The translations under genes and the position numbers were made by a program. Below, in pieces: positions 1 through 6,762 of a DNA stretch of 6,835 bases. Source of the DNA: JAGMDK01 sp023128695. GTDB lineage: Bacteria > Planctomycetota > Phycisphaerae > UBA1845 > Fen-1342. The stretch spans positions 1 to 6,835 of the forward strand of contig DAOVQG010000255.1 in assembly GCA_030628805.1 (NCBI GenBank). Reading direction: 5' to 3'. How positions within the stretch are numbered: the stretch's first letter is position 1; every line of letters begins with the position of its first letter. Under the pieces are notes generated by a model that ran no database searches, was not told the origin of the DNA, and was given only the letters and a program-made list of their open reading frames with translations.

Positions 1-1035
1 CCGGCCCCGGACACGAGTTCCACCACGTCCGGCTTGAAAATACCGCTCCTGGCCGGCGGGGGCCTAGTGCTCCTGATTGTGATCATCGTACTTGTAGTGA
101 GCCTCAAGAGCGCCGGCGAGCGGCGCAGCGGGGAACTGCAATTGGTCCGGCAAGTGAATGAGCGGATGGACAAGGCAACGACCTGCGCCGACGAGTTCAA
201 TTTCGATGGTGCCCGGCGGCAGCTTGCCGCGGCCGAAGACGAATTGCAGGAATCGCCTTTCGGCAGTGTGACAACCTACGAGACGCTCATTGAGCGCATC
301 GCGGCGGCGAAGGTTGAATTCGCCGCACAGGAAGCCGACTACCAGAGCAAGATTAAAAAGGGCTGGGTGGCATTTGAAGGGACCATGGTTTCCGTGTCGG
401 AGCAGGAGCGCATCCTGGCAGAACGACGACGGGCCGCCGAAGCCGAGCGGAAGCGCAAGGACGAGGAATGGCAGCATTGGTGCTCAAACAGTAGGGATCT
501 CAATGAGCTTTGTGCGAACGACAGTTCCTACTTTGACATGCTCTTCTTCGGGAACCAGCTCGCGCGGAATCCATTCTTCAACAAGATGCTCGGCGGCAGG
601 GTGCGGAATGAAGGTGAACGGGATTTGCAAGCCACCTACCGCGCGGTCTTTGCCGGCCCGGTGGAGAAGACCACGGGTTACGACATGTCCGGGAATGCCA
701 TCGAGGCGACGGAAGGGCACTTCAACATTCTCTCGGTGCAGTATGACGCCGAGGCCGGCCGCGCCGAAGTGCGAGGCGTTATCGGTTATCTGGAAGAGGA
801 ACTGGTGATGGGGCCGGTCGTCATCGTCCCGGTCGACTGCACGCGCGAGGAAGCTGAAACCATCGAGGAAGACCTGCTCAGCGGCGACTACGAGATGCGT
901 GTGGTGTTCAAGATTGTCAAGCTGGAAAACACCGGCCGCGACGAGGACATACCATTCGCGTTTGGGCTCCGGCTTTATGCCGGCCCCCTCGCCGTGCAGT
1001 TCGAGGAGCGGGAAATGCAGGACCCCCCGGAGTGA
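1..1035 (+). CDS. Unrecognised single-pass membrane protein with coiled coil, 5' end outside window
   Basis: I do not recognise the family. The reading frame is open from base 1, so the gene probably begins upstream. The first in-window start candidate is TTG at 34, but it has no Shine-Dalgarno sequence, and the codons before it read as a Pro/Ser/Thr-rich linker (PAPDTSSTTSG). Counting from that TTG, residues 5-24 are a strong transmembrane helix with Lys/Arg just after it. Residues about 86-146 are rich in Glu, Ala, Arg and Lys and look like a coiled coil. Residues about 150-325 look like a mixed globular domain ending in an acidic tail. A plausible picture is a cytoplasmic N-terminal domain, linker, membrane anchor and extracytoplasmic coiled-coil plus globular domain, but the topology is inferred. 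Codon use and GC content resemble the rest of the window. The next gene is convergent, so context gives no function. Confidence 0.72.
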   Translation, partial: PAPDTSSTTSGLKIPLLAGGGLVLLIVIIVLVVSLKSAGERRSGELQLVRQVNERMDKATTCADEFNFDGARRQLAAAEDELQESPFGSVTTYETLIERIAAAKVEFAAQEADYQSKIKKGWVAFEGTMVSVSEQERILAERRRAAEAERKRKDEEWQHWCSNSRDLNELCANDSSYFDMLFFGNQLARNPFFNKMLGGRVRNEGERDLQATYRAVFAGPVEKTTGYDMSGNAIEATEGHFNILSVQYDAEAGRAEVRGVIGYLEEELVMGPVVIVPVDCTREEAETIEEDLLSGDYEMRVVFKIVKLENTGRDEDIPFAFGLRLYAGPLAVQFEEREMQDPPE

Positions 1036-1047
1036 ACCCAGTGCTGT

Positions 1048-1075
1048 AGCCGGGGCACCGAGCCGGCTTTGTTCT
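1048..1075 (+). terminator. Probable rho-independent terminator after the first gene
   Basis: An inverted repeat AGCCGG (1048-1053) and CCGGCT (1063-1068) flanks a 9-base loop and is followed by a T-rich tail, TTGTTCT. It lies 12 bases after the stop codon at 1033-1035, in the gap between two convergent genes. The stem is short but GC-rich and the T-tract is imperfect. Confidence 0.45.
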
Positions 1076-1089
1076 GCCATTGCTTGACC

Positions 1090-1110
1090 GGGCCTGAGGC
1101 GTGGCCCTTT
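1090..1110. terminator. Second terminator-like hairpin in the convergent gap
   Basis: GGGCC (1090-1094) and GGCCC (1103-1107) can pair around an 8-base loop, followed by TTT on the + strand. On the - strand it lies just past the stop of the MgtC/SapB gene. It could help end transcription in either direction, but a 5-bp stem is weak evidence in GC-rich DNA. Confidence 0.22.
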
Positions 1111-1112
1111 GC

Positions 1113-1760
1113 TCACAGCCGCTTGGCCGCGGCGATCTGTTCCTCGTGCAGCAAGGCCCGCTGGAAATCCTTCAGATTGGAGATGGGACCGACGGCCTTG
1201 AAACGCCCGACCAGGCTGTCCGGGGTCTTGTTTACCGACCAGGATTTCCAGCGCACGCCCGTCTCGTTAGCCAGGCGCTCGATGACGTCAGTGATGTTGG
1301 CGGAGATGTCCATCTCGACCTCGAAACGGGCGACCGTGTGCCAATGTGCGATCCGCGCTTCCGCGAGCCCGAGCCCGAAGAGCACGCCGCTGGTGAGCAC
1401 GGCACCGAGGATGCCGAGGGCGAACTCCCCCGCTCCGAAAGCCATGCCGACGCTGGCGTCGGCCCAGATCGTGGCGGCGGTGGTCAGGCCGACGACATAT
1501 CTGCGGTGTTGGATGATGGCCCCCGCGCCTAGAAAGCCGACGCCGGTGACGATCTGGGCGGCGATGCGGCCCCGGTCCGCGAGGTCTCCGGCCTCCGCCA
1601 CCTTGATCGACAAGACCGTGAACAGGGCGGCGCCGAGGCAGATCAAGATATTCGTCCGCAAACCGGCCGGTTTGGCGGCGAGCTCGCGTTCCAGCCCGAT
1701 CAGGGCCCCCCCGCCGATCGCCGCCAGCAGTTTAATGACATCGATCCAGTCGAGTTCCAT
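1113..1760 (-). CDS. MgtC/SapB family membrane protein
   Basis: This is an integral membrane protein of the MgtC/SapB family. Family members are linked to growth at low magnesium or to virulence in some bacteria, but the biochemical role in an environmental organism is not known. The 215-residue product shows the family signatures in order: GLERE (residues 22-26) with PAGLRTN (31-37), IAAQIVTGVGFLGAGAII (66-83) and GLTTAATIW (91-99). About four or five hydrophobic helices cover residues 8-130. A soluble C-terminal part (about 140-215) resembles the ACT-like tail found in longer members. I prefer the ATG at 1760 because it leaves the usual short lead before the first helix. An in-frame ATG at 1802 would add 14 residues with three cysteines. 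Neither start has a clear Shine-Dalgarno sequence. A TACAAT hexamer on the - strand at 1806-1801 could be a -10 element and would favour the shorter form. The gene is divergent from efp. Confidence 0.9.
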   Translation of the reverse strand: MELDWIDVIKLLAAIGGGALIGLERELAAKPAGLRTNILICLGAALFTVLSIKVAEAGDLADRGRIAAQIVTGVGFLGAGAIIQHRRYVVGLTTAATIWADASVGMAFGAGEFALGILGAVLTSGVLFGLGLAEARIAHWHTVARFEVEMDISANITDVIERLANETGVRWKSWSVNKTPDSLVGRFKAVGPISNLKDFQRALLHEEQIAAAKRL

Positions 1761-1856
1761 CACGGCACCGAAATAACAGGCACAGCACGCCGCCGAACGC
1801 ATTGTAGGCGTCTATTCACGAATCCGCGACCAGCTCATGCCCCCCTGGGCGGTTGT

Positions 1857-1865
1857 TGCTATAAT
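1857..1865 (+). promoter_or_regulatory. Extended -10 promoter for efp
   Basis: TGC followed directly by a perfect TATAAT (1860-1865) makes an extended -10 element for the housekeeping sigma factor. No good -35 hexamer sits 16-18 bases upstream, which is tolerated by extended -10 promoters. Transcription would begin near 1872 and give a leader of about 100 bases before the efp start codon. It stands out in otherwise GC-rich sequence between divergent genes. Confidence 0.6.
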
Positions 1866-1961
1866 GCTTGGCTCTGGATGGTTAAGTCAGGAAGTGCGGG
1901 CCGTCGCCGGCACGTGAGGCATGGGAATGCGACGACCGCGGTGCAGGAGTTTTGAGCGTAG

Positions 1962-1967
1962 CAGGAG
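1962..1967 (+). promoter_or_regulatory. Ribosome binding site that fixes the efp start
   Basis: CAGGAG ends 8 bases before the ATG at 1976, an ideal Shine-Dalgarno spacing. It favours that ATG over the in-frame TTG at 1952. Confidence 0.75.
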
Positions 1968-1975
1968 CGAACCCC

Positions 1976-2542
1976 ATGGCCACTAAGGCGAGCGAGTTAA
2001 GGAGGGGGAAAGTAATCACTTATGAAAACGCCCTCTATTCGATCAGCGAGATTACCCGCGTGTCCAAGGGCAATTGGCGCAGCTATCTGCAATTGAAGCT
2101 CAAATCGCTCAAGGACGGGCGGATCCTCGACGCCCGCCTCGGCGTCGACGAGCGGGTCGAGATGGCCTTCGTGGATACCAAGCCGTACCAGTACCTCTAC
2201 CGCGACGGCGACAGCTATATCATGATGGATCAGGAGACGTACGACCAATTCCCGGTCGACGCCGTCGCCATGGGCGAGGCCGACAAATACCTGCGCGGCA
2301 ACGAACAGGTGCAAATCTCGTTCATCGATGGGAAAGTTGTGGCGGTCGAGTTGCCGAATGTGGTCGAGCTGAAGGTCGCCGACACATCGCCGGTGGTAAA
2401 GGGTGCCACGGCCACGAACCAATCCAAGGACGCCACCATGGAAACCGGCTATCGCGTCAAGGTCCCGCCCTTCATCGATATAGGCGAAGAATTGCGGATC
2501 GACACCCGCACGGGGGAGTACGTCGAACGGGCAAAGGGGTAG
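1976..2542 (+). CDS. efp: Elongation factor P
   Basis: EF-P binds between the P and E sites of the ribosome and helps form peptide bonds in proline-rich stretches. The product is 188 residues, normal for the family, with an N-terminal KOW-like domain and two OB-fold domains. Recognisable parts are the N-terminal block MATKASELRRGKVI, the central YQYLYRDGDSYIMMDQETY and the C-terminal signature VPPFIDIGEELRIDTRTGEY. The ATG is supported by a well-spaced CAGGAG. One feature is odd. An ungapped alignment to E. coli EF-P from Gly11 to the Lys41-Leu42 pair places Asn33 where E. coli has the modified Lys34; the loop reads SKGNWRSY and its lysine (Lys31) falls three residues earlier in E. coli numbering, at Pro32. 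The protein may therefore work unmodified or use a different modification. An extended -10 promoter lies about 110 bases upstream. The octamer array and secA follow. Confidence 0.96.
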   Translation: MATKASELRRGKVITYENALYSISEITRVSKGNWRSYLQLKLKSLKDGRILDARLGVDERVEMAFVDTKPYQYLYRDGDSYIMMDQETYDQFPVDAVAMGEADKYLRGNEQVQISFIDGKVVAVELPNVVELKVADTSPVVKGATATNQSKDATMETGYRVKVPPFIDIGEELRIDTRTGEYVERAKG

Positions 2543-2546
2543 CTGC

Positions 2547-2706
2547 GTGGGAACGGGAGAACGTGGGAACGTGGGAACGTGTCACGTGGGAACGTGGGAA
2601 GGTGGGAACGTGGGAACGTAGGGACGTGAGAATGTGTATACGGCTCGAAAATGTCCCGTTCCCACGTGTTCACGTTCCCACGTGCTCACGTTCCCACGTT
2701 CCCACG
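2547..2706. repeat. GTGGGAAC octamer array in two opposed blocks
   Basis: The left block (2547-2633) is a run of about eleven 8-base units of consensus GTGGGAAC, one shortened to 7 bases. Six units are exact, at 2547, 2563, 2571, 2586, 2602 and 2610. The right block (2658-2705) is six units of the reverse complement GTTCCCAC, four of them exact (2658, 2674, 2690, 2698). Between the blocks lie about 24 bases of unrelated sequence. The blocks are complementary, with one perfect 20-bp match (2562-2581 with 2687-2706), so the DNA could extrude a cruciform and the RNA a long imperfect stem. Three CACGTG palindromes occur at unit edges. The array fills nearly the whole efp-secA gap. It could act as an efp terminator or attenuator, a protein-binding array or an expanding microsatellite; the sequence alone does not decide. 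Confidence 0.9.
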
Positions 2707-2711
2707 CTCAT

Positions 2712-2714
2712 AGG
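2712..2714 (+). promoter_or_regulatory. Weak ribosome binding site choosing the secA start
   Basis: AGG lies 8 bases before the ATG at 2723 but only 2 bases before an in-frame GTG at 2717, so the ATG is the better start. The match is short. Confidence 0.4.
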
Positions 2715-2722
2715 TAGTGTTG

Positions 2723-5700
2723 ATGAATTGGCTCCTGATCATTGGTGACACCGATATCCTTCGCGAGGCGACCAGCGCCTCGGCGGTGTTCTGGTACCGC
2801 GCGCGGCGGGGGGGGACGCGGCTGATTATCGCGGGCGCGCTGACCCTGCTGATGCTGCTGGGAGGGGTCGTGCTGGCACTGGGGCCGGAGGGAACGGGGA
2901 TCGGCTGGCTGCGGCGTGAATGGCTGGCCATGATCTTTTCATTCACCCTGCTCGCTTGGATGGGATACCTGGCGTGGTCGATCATCAAATTCATGCCCTC
3001 ACGGAACGACCGCATCGTGCTGGCCTTGCGGCGATTCGTAAAGGGCCGCATCAACCCGCTGGAGGAGAACCTGCGGGCGCTGACGGAGGACGAACTGCGA
3101 GCCAAGACCGCCGAGTTCAAGCAGCGGCTGGCGGGCGGAGAGTCGCTGGATGCGATCCGCCCGGAGGCCTACGCCTGCGTCCGGGAAGCCTCGCGGCGAG
3201 CACGCGAACACCGGCAGTTCGAGTGCCAACTCATCGGCGGCAAAGTGCTCGAAGACTGCAACGTCGCCGAGATGCGGACCGGCGAGGGGAAAACGATCGT
3301 CTGCTACATGGCCAACTACATGAAGGTGCTTCAGGGCCTGAAGGTCCACATGGTGACCGTCAACGACTACCTGGTGAAGCGCGACGCCGACTTCTGCCGG
3401 CCGATCTTCGACCTGCTGGGCGTCACGGTCGGGCACATATCATCCGCCATGGAGACCTACGGGCCGGAGGCGGACGCCCGGCGCCAGGGCTACGCCAGCG
3501 ACATCACCTACGGGACCAACAGCGAGTTCGGCTTCGATTACCTGCGCGACAACATGAAACACCAGGTTCGCGACCAGATGCAGGGCCAACAGGACTACGT
3601 CGTCGTGGACGAAGTCGACTCGATCCTGATTGACGAGGCCCGTACGCCGCTGATTATCTCCGGCCCCGCGCACGACGACGTGGGCAACTACCGCGTGGCT
3701 GACAACGTCGCCCGCTCGCTGGTGACCAAGCAGGAGCAAGCCAATCGGGAAACGAAGTCGCGGCTGGCCGACATCGAGACCAACCCGCAGCGTTACGGCC
3801 TGGATCCGAGTGAAGCGAAGTACGGGGACGGGCTCAAGAAGTTCAAGACGGACCCGTTTTGGCTCTCGTCGGAGGAGGCGGAAGCGATCGGGCACAAGCA
3901 GTACTTCGTGGTGGAGGAGGACCGCAAGTCGGTTCACATGACGGAGCACGGGGCGAAAGCGGCCCAGAGTGAGCTGTCGATCGGGACGTTCTACGACAGC
4001 AAGAACATGAACTGGCCGCACTACATCGACAACGCCCTGCGAGCCCACAAGGTCTATCACAACGATAAGGAGTACGTCGTCCGCGAAGATCAGATCGTGA
4101 TCGTGGACGAGTTCACCGGGCGTCTGATGGAAGGCCGCCAGTGGTCGGACGGGCTGCACCAGGCGGTGGAGGCCAAGGAACGCGTCACCATCAAGCAGGA
4201 AACCCAGACGCTGGCGACGATCACGCTGCAAAACCTCTTCAAGCTCTACCAGCAACTGGCCGGCATGACCGGCACGGCCCTGACCGAGGCCGACGAGTTC
4301 ATGAAGATCTACAAGCTCGAAGTCGTCGCCATCCCGACCGACCAATCGATCCGCCGCGTGGATGCCAACGACAAGATCTATAAAACCGAGGCCAACAAGT
4401 TCGACGCGATCGTGGAGGAAATCCGCTCGTATAGCATGGAGGGCTACCCGGCGGACCCCTGGTCGCTGGCGGACCTGCTCCGGAAAGCCGACCGCACGCT
4501 GCGGACGGTGGGCGGCAACGGCGATGCGCCCGACGATGAGGCGAACGTGGAGGGGCAGCTCAAGGTTATCTCAGAGTCGCTGGCGGGTTTCAACGACGGC
4601 AACGGCGACGAGACCGCTCTCCAGGACGGGTACCGCCAACTGGTAGGCGAGTCCGCCGGGGGCCGGCCGGTGCTGGTCGGCACGGTCAGCGTCGAGTCCT
4701 CCGAGCGGCTCAGCCAACAGCTCACCCGGCGGTATGGGATTGAGCACGAGGTGCTCAACGCCAAGAATCACGCCCGGGAAGCAGAGATTATCAAGAAAGC
4801 CGGCCAGCAGCGGGAGATCACTCGCCAGAAAAAGAAAACGCTGGTCGGGAACGTCACCATCGCGACCAACATGGCCGGCCGCGGGACCGACATCGTCCTG
4901 GGGCCGGGCGTGGCGGCGATCGGCGGCCTGCACGTGGTCGGTACCGAGCGGCATGAAAGCCGGCGGATCGATAACCAGCTCCGTGGTCGCTGCGGCCGGC
5001 AAGGCGATCCCGGCAGCTCGCGCTTCTTCCTCTCGTTCGATGACGACCTGCTGCGGCTGTTCATGGGCGAGTGGGTCCTGAAGATGCTCAACATGCTCGG
5101 GCTCGAAGAGGGGATGGCGATCGAGAACAAGCGGGTCAACAAGGGTATCGAGCGGGCTCAGAGGAAGGTCGAGGAGCGCAACTTCGGCATCCGCAAGAAT
5201 CTGCTCGAATACGACGAGGTCATGGACCACCAGCGGAAGACGTTCTACACCTTGCGGCAACGGGTAGTCGAAGGCCGCGGGATGAGCGAGCTGATCTGGG
5301 AGATGATCGACGAGACCGTCGCCGACGCGATCGACCGCTATTATGACAAAACCTATCCCGCCCAGTGCGTCATCGAATGGATCGGCCAGCACCTCGGCGT
5401 CCTCCTCGACGCGTCCAAGCTCGATACCGCCGATTTGGACGAACTGAAGCGCCAAGTGCGCGACCAGGCCTCGTACGAGGCTCGTCAGAACATCCAGCGC
5501 ACCTTCGGCGAGTACGTCGACGCCGACCTGCCGCCGGAGGAGTGGGACATCCGCGGGCTGGCGAGCTGGGCGGCGCAGTACGGGCTCAGCCTGACGCAGA
5601 ATCAGATCCGCAAAGCCAATCCGGATGAGTTGCTGGAGCAGATCATCGAGGCGGCGTTGGGGAAGATCGAGGAGCAGGACCTTTCGCCGCTGGAGCAGTA

Positions 5701-6727
5701 CGTCGACCCGCTCTTCGCCAAGGCCCGGCTGGTGCGCTGGGCGCGCGAGAAGTTCGGCGTGGACGTGCCGCTGGACGACATCGCGTCCGCCAACCGCGAG
5801 GACGCGGAGCAGTCGATCGGGGAGCAGATGCGGGCCGCGTACCGGCAGCGCGAGATCGAGTACCCGGCCGGGGCGGTGATCGAATTCGCCCTCCAGCGCG
5901 GCGGCACGAACGTTAACGAGGTCTACAAGCGGATCGCGGGCTGGGTGAACCGCAAGCACGGGCTCGATTGGAGCTACGAGCACTTCAACGGCATGAACCC
6001 GGAGCAGATCTTCAAGGAGTTGCGGGCGCTCAACGAAGAGTACCTGACCGGCGACAAGCTCGATGACGAAATCGATCAGGCGTTGCAACGTCATAGCGGC
6101 GAAGACCTGCTGAACTGGGCCCGAGAGCGCTTCGGCGCGGTCATGGTGAGCAATCCGATCGATCCGGACGGCGACGCGCGCGAGCAATTGCAGCGCTGCG
6201 GGTACGAGATGCTGCGATACGAGCTGACGCAGCTCGAGCGTTACGTGCTGCTGATGACACTCGATGCGGTCTGGAAGGACCACATGTACTCGATGGACCT
6301 GCTACGGCATTCGATCGGCCTGCGGGGGTACGCCGAGCAGGACCCGAAAATCGCCTACAAGCGCGAGGGCACGCGGATGTTCAACGAGATGCTCGAAAAC
6401 AACCGCGAGCGGGTCACCGACCTGATCTTCAAGGTCAAGATCGCCGGCTACGGCGGCGAGAGCTACGGCGGCGAGGACACGGGCGTACCTGCTACAATCG
6501 TTGCGGGGAGAGCCGGGGGCGAAGCGTACGCCGGCGCGACCACGAGTAAGGCCGATGCTACCGGAGCGGGTTTCTCAGCGGCAACCGAGGACCAGGAAGC
6601 GGCGATGCGCCAACAAGGCGCCGCACCCCAGACCATCCGCCGCCAAATGCCGAAGGTCGGCCGCAACGCCCCCTGTCCGTGCGGATCGGGGAAGAAGTAC
6701 AAGCAATGTTGCGGAAAGACGCGGTAG
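2723..6727 (+). CDS. secA: Preprotein translocase ATPase SecA, enlarged and with predicted membrane anchor
   Basis: SecA uses ATP to push unfolded preproteins through SecYEG. This one has 1334 residues against 901 in E. coli. Domains in order: an extra N-terminal stretch (1-91) with a predicted membrane hairpin; NBD1 from SRNDR (93-97), with Walker A GEGKT (187-191) and DEVDSILIDEAR (296-307); the preprotein-binding region (about 313-455) with an extra segment near 339-390; VDEFTGR (461-467) and GMTGTA (514-519); NBD2 with an acidic insertion (570-645), TNMAGRGTD (715-723) and QLRGRCGRQGD (752-762); the scaffold helix with RNFGIRKNLLEYDEV (819-833); an expanded helical wing region (882-1176); TLDAVWKDH (1179-1187); a Gly/Ala-rich linker; and a zinc-binding SEC-C tail with Cys1318, 1320, 1329 and 1330. 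All catalytic motifs are present, so it should be active. The E. coli-type variable subdomain after DIVLG is nearly absent. ATG 2723 is chosen by AGG spacing. It is the only secA in view and may be read through from efp. Confidence 0.97.
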   Translation: MNWLLIIGDTDILREATSASAVFWYRARRGGTRLIIAGALTLLMLLGGVVLALGPEGTGIGWLRREWLAMIFSFTLLAWMGYLAWSIIKFMPSRNDRIVLALRRFVKGRINPLEENLRALTEDELRAKTAEFKQRLAGGESLDAIRPEAYACVREASRRAREHRQFECQLIGGKVLEDCNVAEMRTGEGKTIVCYMANYMKVLQGLKVHMVTVNDYLVKRDADFCRPIFDLLGVTVGHISSAMETYGPEADARRQGYASDITYGTNSEFGFDYLRDNMKHQVRDQMQGQQDYVVVDEVDSILIDEARTPLIISGPAHDDVGNYRVADNVARSLVTKQEQANRETKSRLADIETNPQRYGLDPSEAKYGDGLKKFKTDPFWLSSEEAEAIGHKQYFVVEEDRKSVHMTEHGAKAAQSELSIGTFYDSKNMNWPHYIDNALRAHKVYHNDKEYVVREDQIVIVDEFTGRLMEGRQWSDGLHQAVEAKERVTIKQETQTLATITLQNLFKLYQQLAGMTGTALTEADEFMKIYKLEVVAIPTDQSIRRVDANDKIYKTEANKFDAIVEEIRSYSMEGYPADPWSLADLLRKADRTLRTVGGNGDAPDDEANVEGQLKVISESLAGFNDGNGDETALQDGYRQLVGESAGGRPVLVGTVSVESSERLSQQLTRRYGIEHEVLNAKNHAREAEIIKKAGQQREITRQKKKTLVGNVTIATNMAGRGTDIVLGPGVAAIGGLHVVGTERHESRRIDNQLRGRCGRQGDPGSSRFFLSFDDDLLRLFMGEWVLKMLNMLGLEEGMAIENKRVNKGIERAQRKVEERNFGIRKNLLEYDEVMDHQRKTFYTLRQRVVEGRGMSELIWEMIDETVADAIDRYYDKTYPAQCVIEWIGQHLGVLLDASKLDTADLDELKRQVRDQASYEARQNIQRTFGEYVDADLPPEEWDIRGLASWAAQYGLSLTQNQIRKANPDELLEQIIEAALGKIEEQDLSPLEQYVDPLFAKARLVRWAREKFGVDVPLDDIASANREDAEQSIGEQMRAAYRQREIEYPAGAVIEFALQRGGTNVNEVYKRIAGWVNRKHGLDWSYEHFNGMNPEQIFKELRALNEEYLTGDKLDDEIDQALQRHSGEDLLNWARERFGAVMVSNPIDPDGDAREQLQRCGYEMLRYELTQLERYVLLMTLDAVWKDHMYSMDLLRHSIGLRGYAEQDPKIAYKREGTRMFNEMLENNRERVTDLIFKVKIAGYGGESYGGEDTGVPATIVAGRAGGEAYAGATTSKADATGAGFSAATEDQEAAMRQQGAAPQTIRRQMPKVGRNAPCPCGSGKKYKQCCGKTR
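2822..2995 (+). other. Predicted transmembrane hairpin at the SecA N terminus
   Basis: This part of secA encodes two hydrophobic helices, residues 34-53 (rich in Leu, Val, Ala and Gly) and about 67-91 (rich in Leu, Ile, Phe and Trp). A short loop, GPEGTGIGWLRREW, joins them. Arginines at 26, 28, 29 and 33 precede the first helix, and Lys89, Arg94 and Arg97 follow the second. By the positive-inside rule both ends would face the cytoplasm, which is where the motor must be. E. coli SecA has only a short amphipathic N-terminal helix before its SRNDR motif. Confidence 0.72.
5366..6250 (+). repeat. Five diverged tandem modules in the SecA helical wing region
   Basis: The encoded protein shows a recurring pattern of a small or aliphatic residue, a Trp, five residues (four in the second copy), a Gly, then a hydrophobic residue and about 10 residues later a helix start such as ANPDEL or MNPEQI. 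The anchor tryptophans are residues 886, 949, 1006, 1074 and 1132, spaced 57-68 residues. Examples are WAAQYGL, WAREKFGV, WVNRKHGL and WARERFGA. The second copy, preceded by EEWDIRGL, best matches the single helical wing module of E. coli SecA (WDIPGL). The copies are too diverged to show as DNA repeats. Confidence 0.66.
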
Positions 6728-6762
6728 TGCAGTGATTCATAATTGTCGCGTCATGATTCAAG

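Noticed and set aside
1952..1975. TTG upstream start that would add 8 residues to EF-P
   Set aside because: The ATG at 1976 has a well-placed CAGGAG and gives the normal EF-P N terminus MATKASEL.
1921..1986. Possible 21-codon leader peptide overlapping the efp start
   Set aside because: It has no properly spaced ribosome binding site, no proline run that would sense EF-P, and an arginine-rich product typical of chance GC-rich frames.
2547..2706. CRISPR array
   Set aside because: The units are 8 bases long and directly adjacent, with no unique spacers, and they reverse orientation halfway.
2717..2722. GTG or TTG starts two and one codons before the secA ATG
   Set aside because: The AGG is too close to the GTG, and the ATG at 2723 has the proper 8-base spacing.
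2993..2995. Internal ATG giving a conventional-length SecA N terminus (MPSRNDR)
   Set aside because: No Shine-Dalgarno sequence precedes it and the upstream frame is open and encodes an orderly hydrophobic hairpin. It is kept as the main way the membrane-anchor idea could fail.
2723..2995. Fusion of SecG or SecE to SecA
   Set aside because: Two helices recall SecG, but the predicted cytoplasmic ends are opposite to the E. coli SecG topology and no SecG or SecE sequence motif is visible.
4571..6283. Long open frame on the - strand opposite secA (570 codons)
   Set aside because: It is a shadow of GC-rich codons on the other strand, with no recognisable domain, and it lies wholly inside unmistakable SecA coding sequence.
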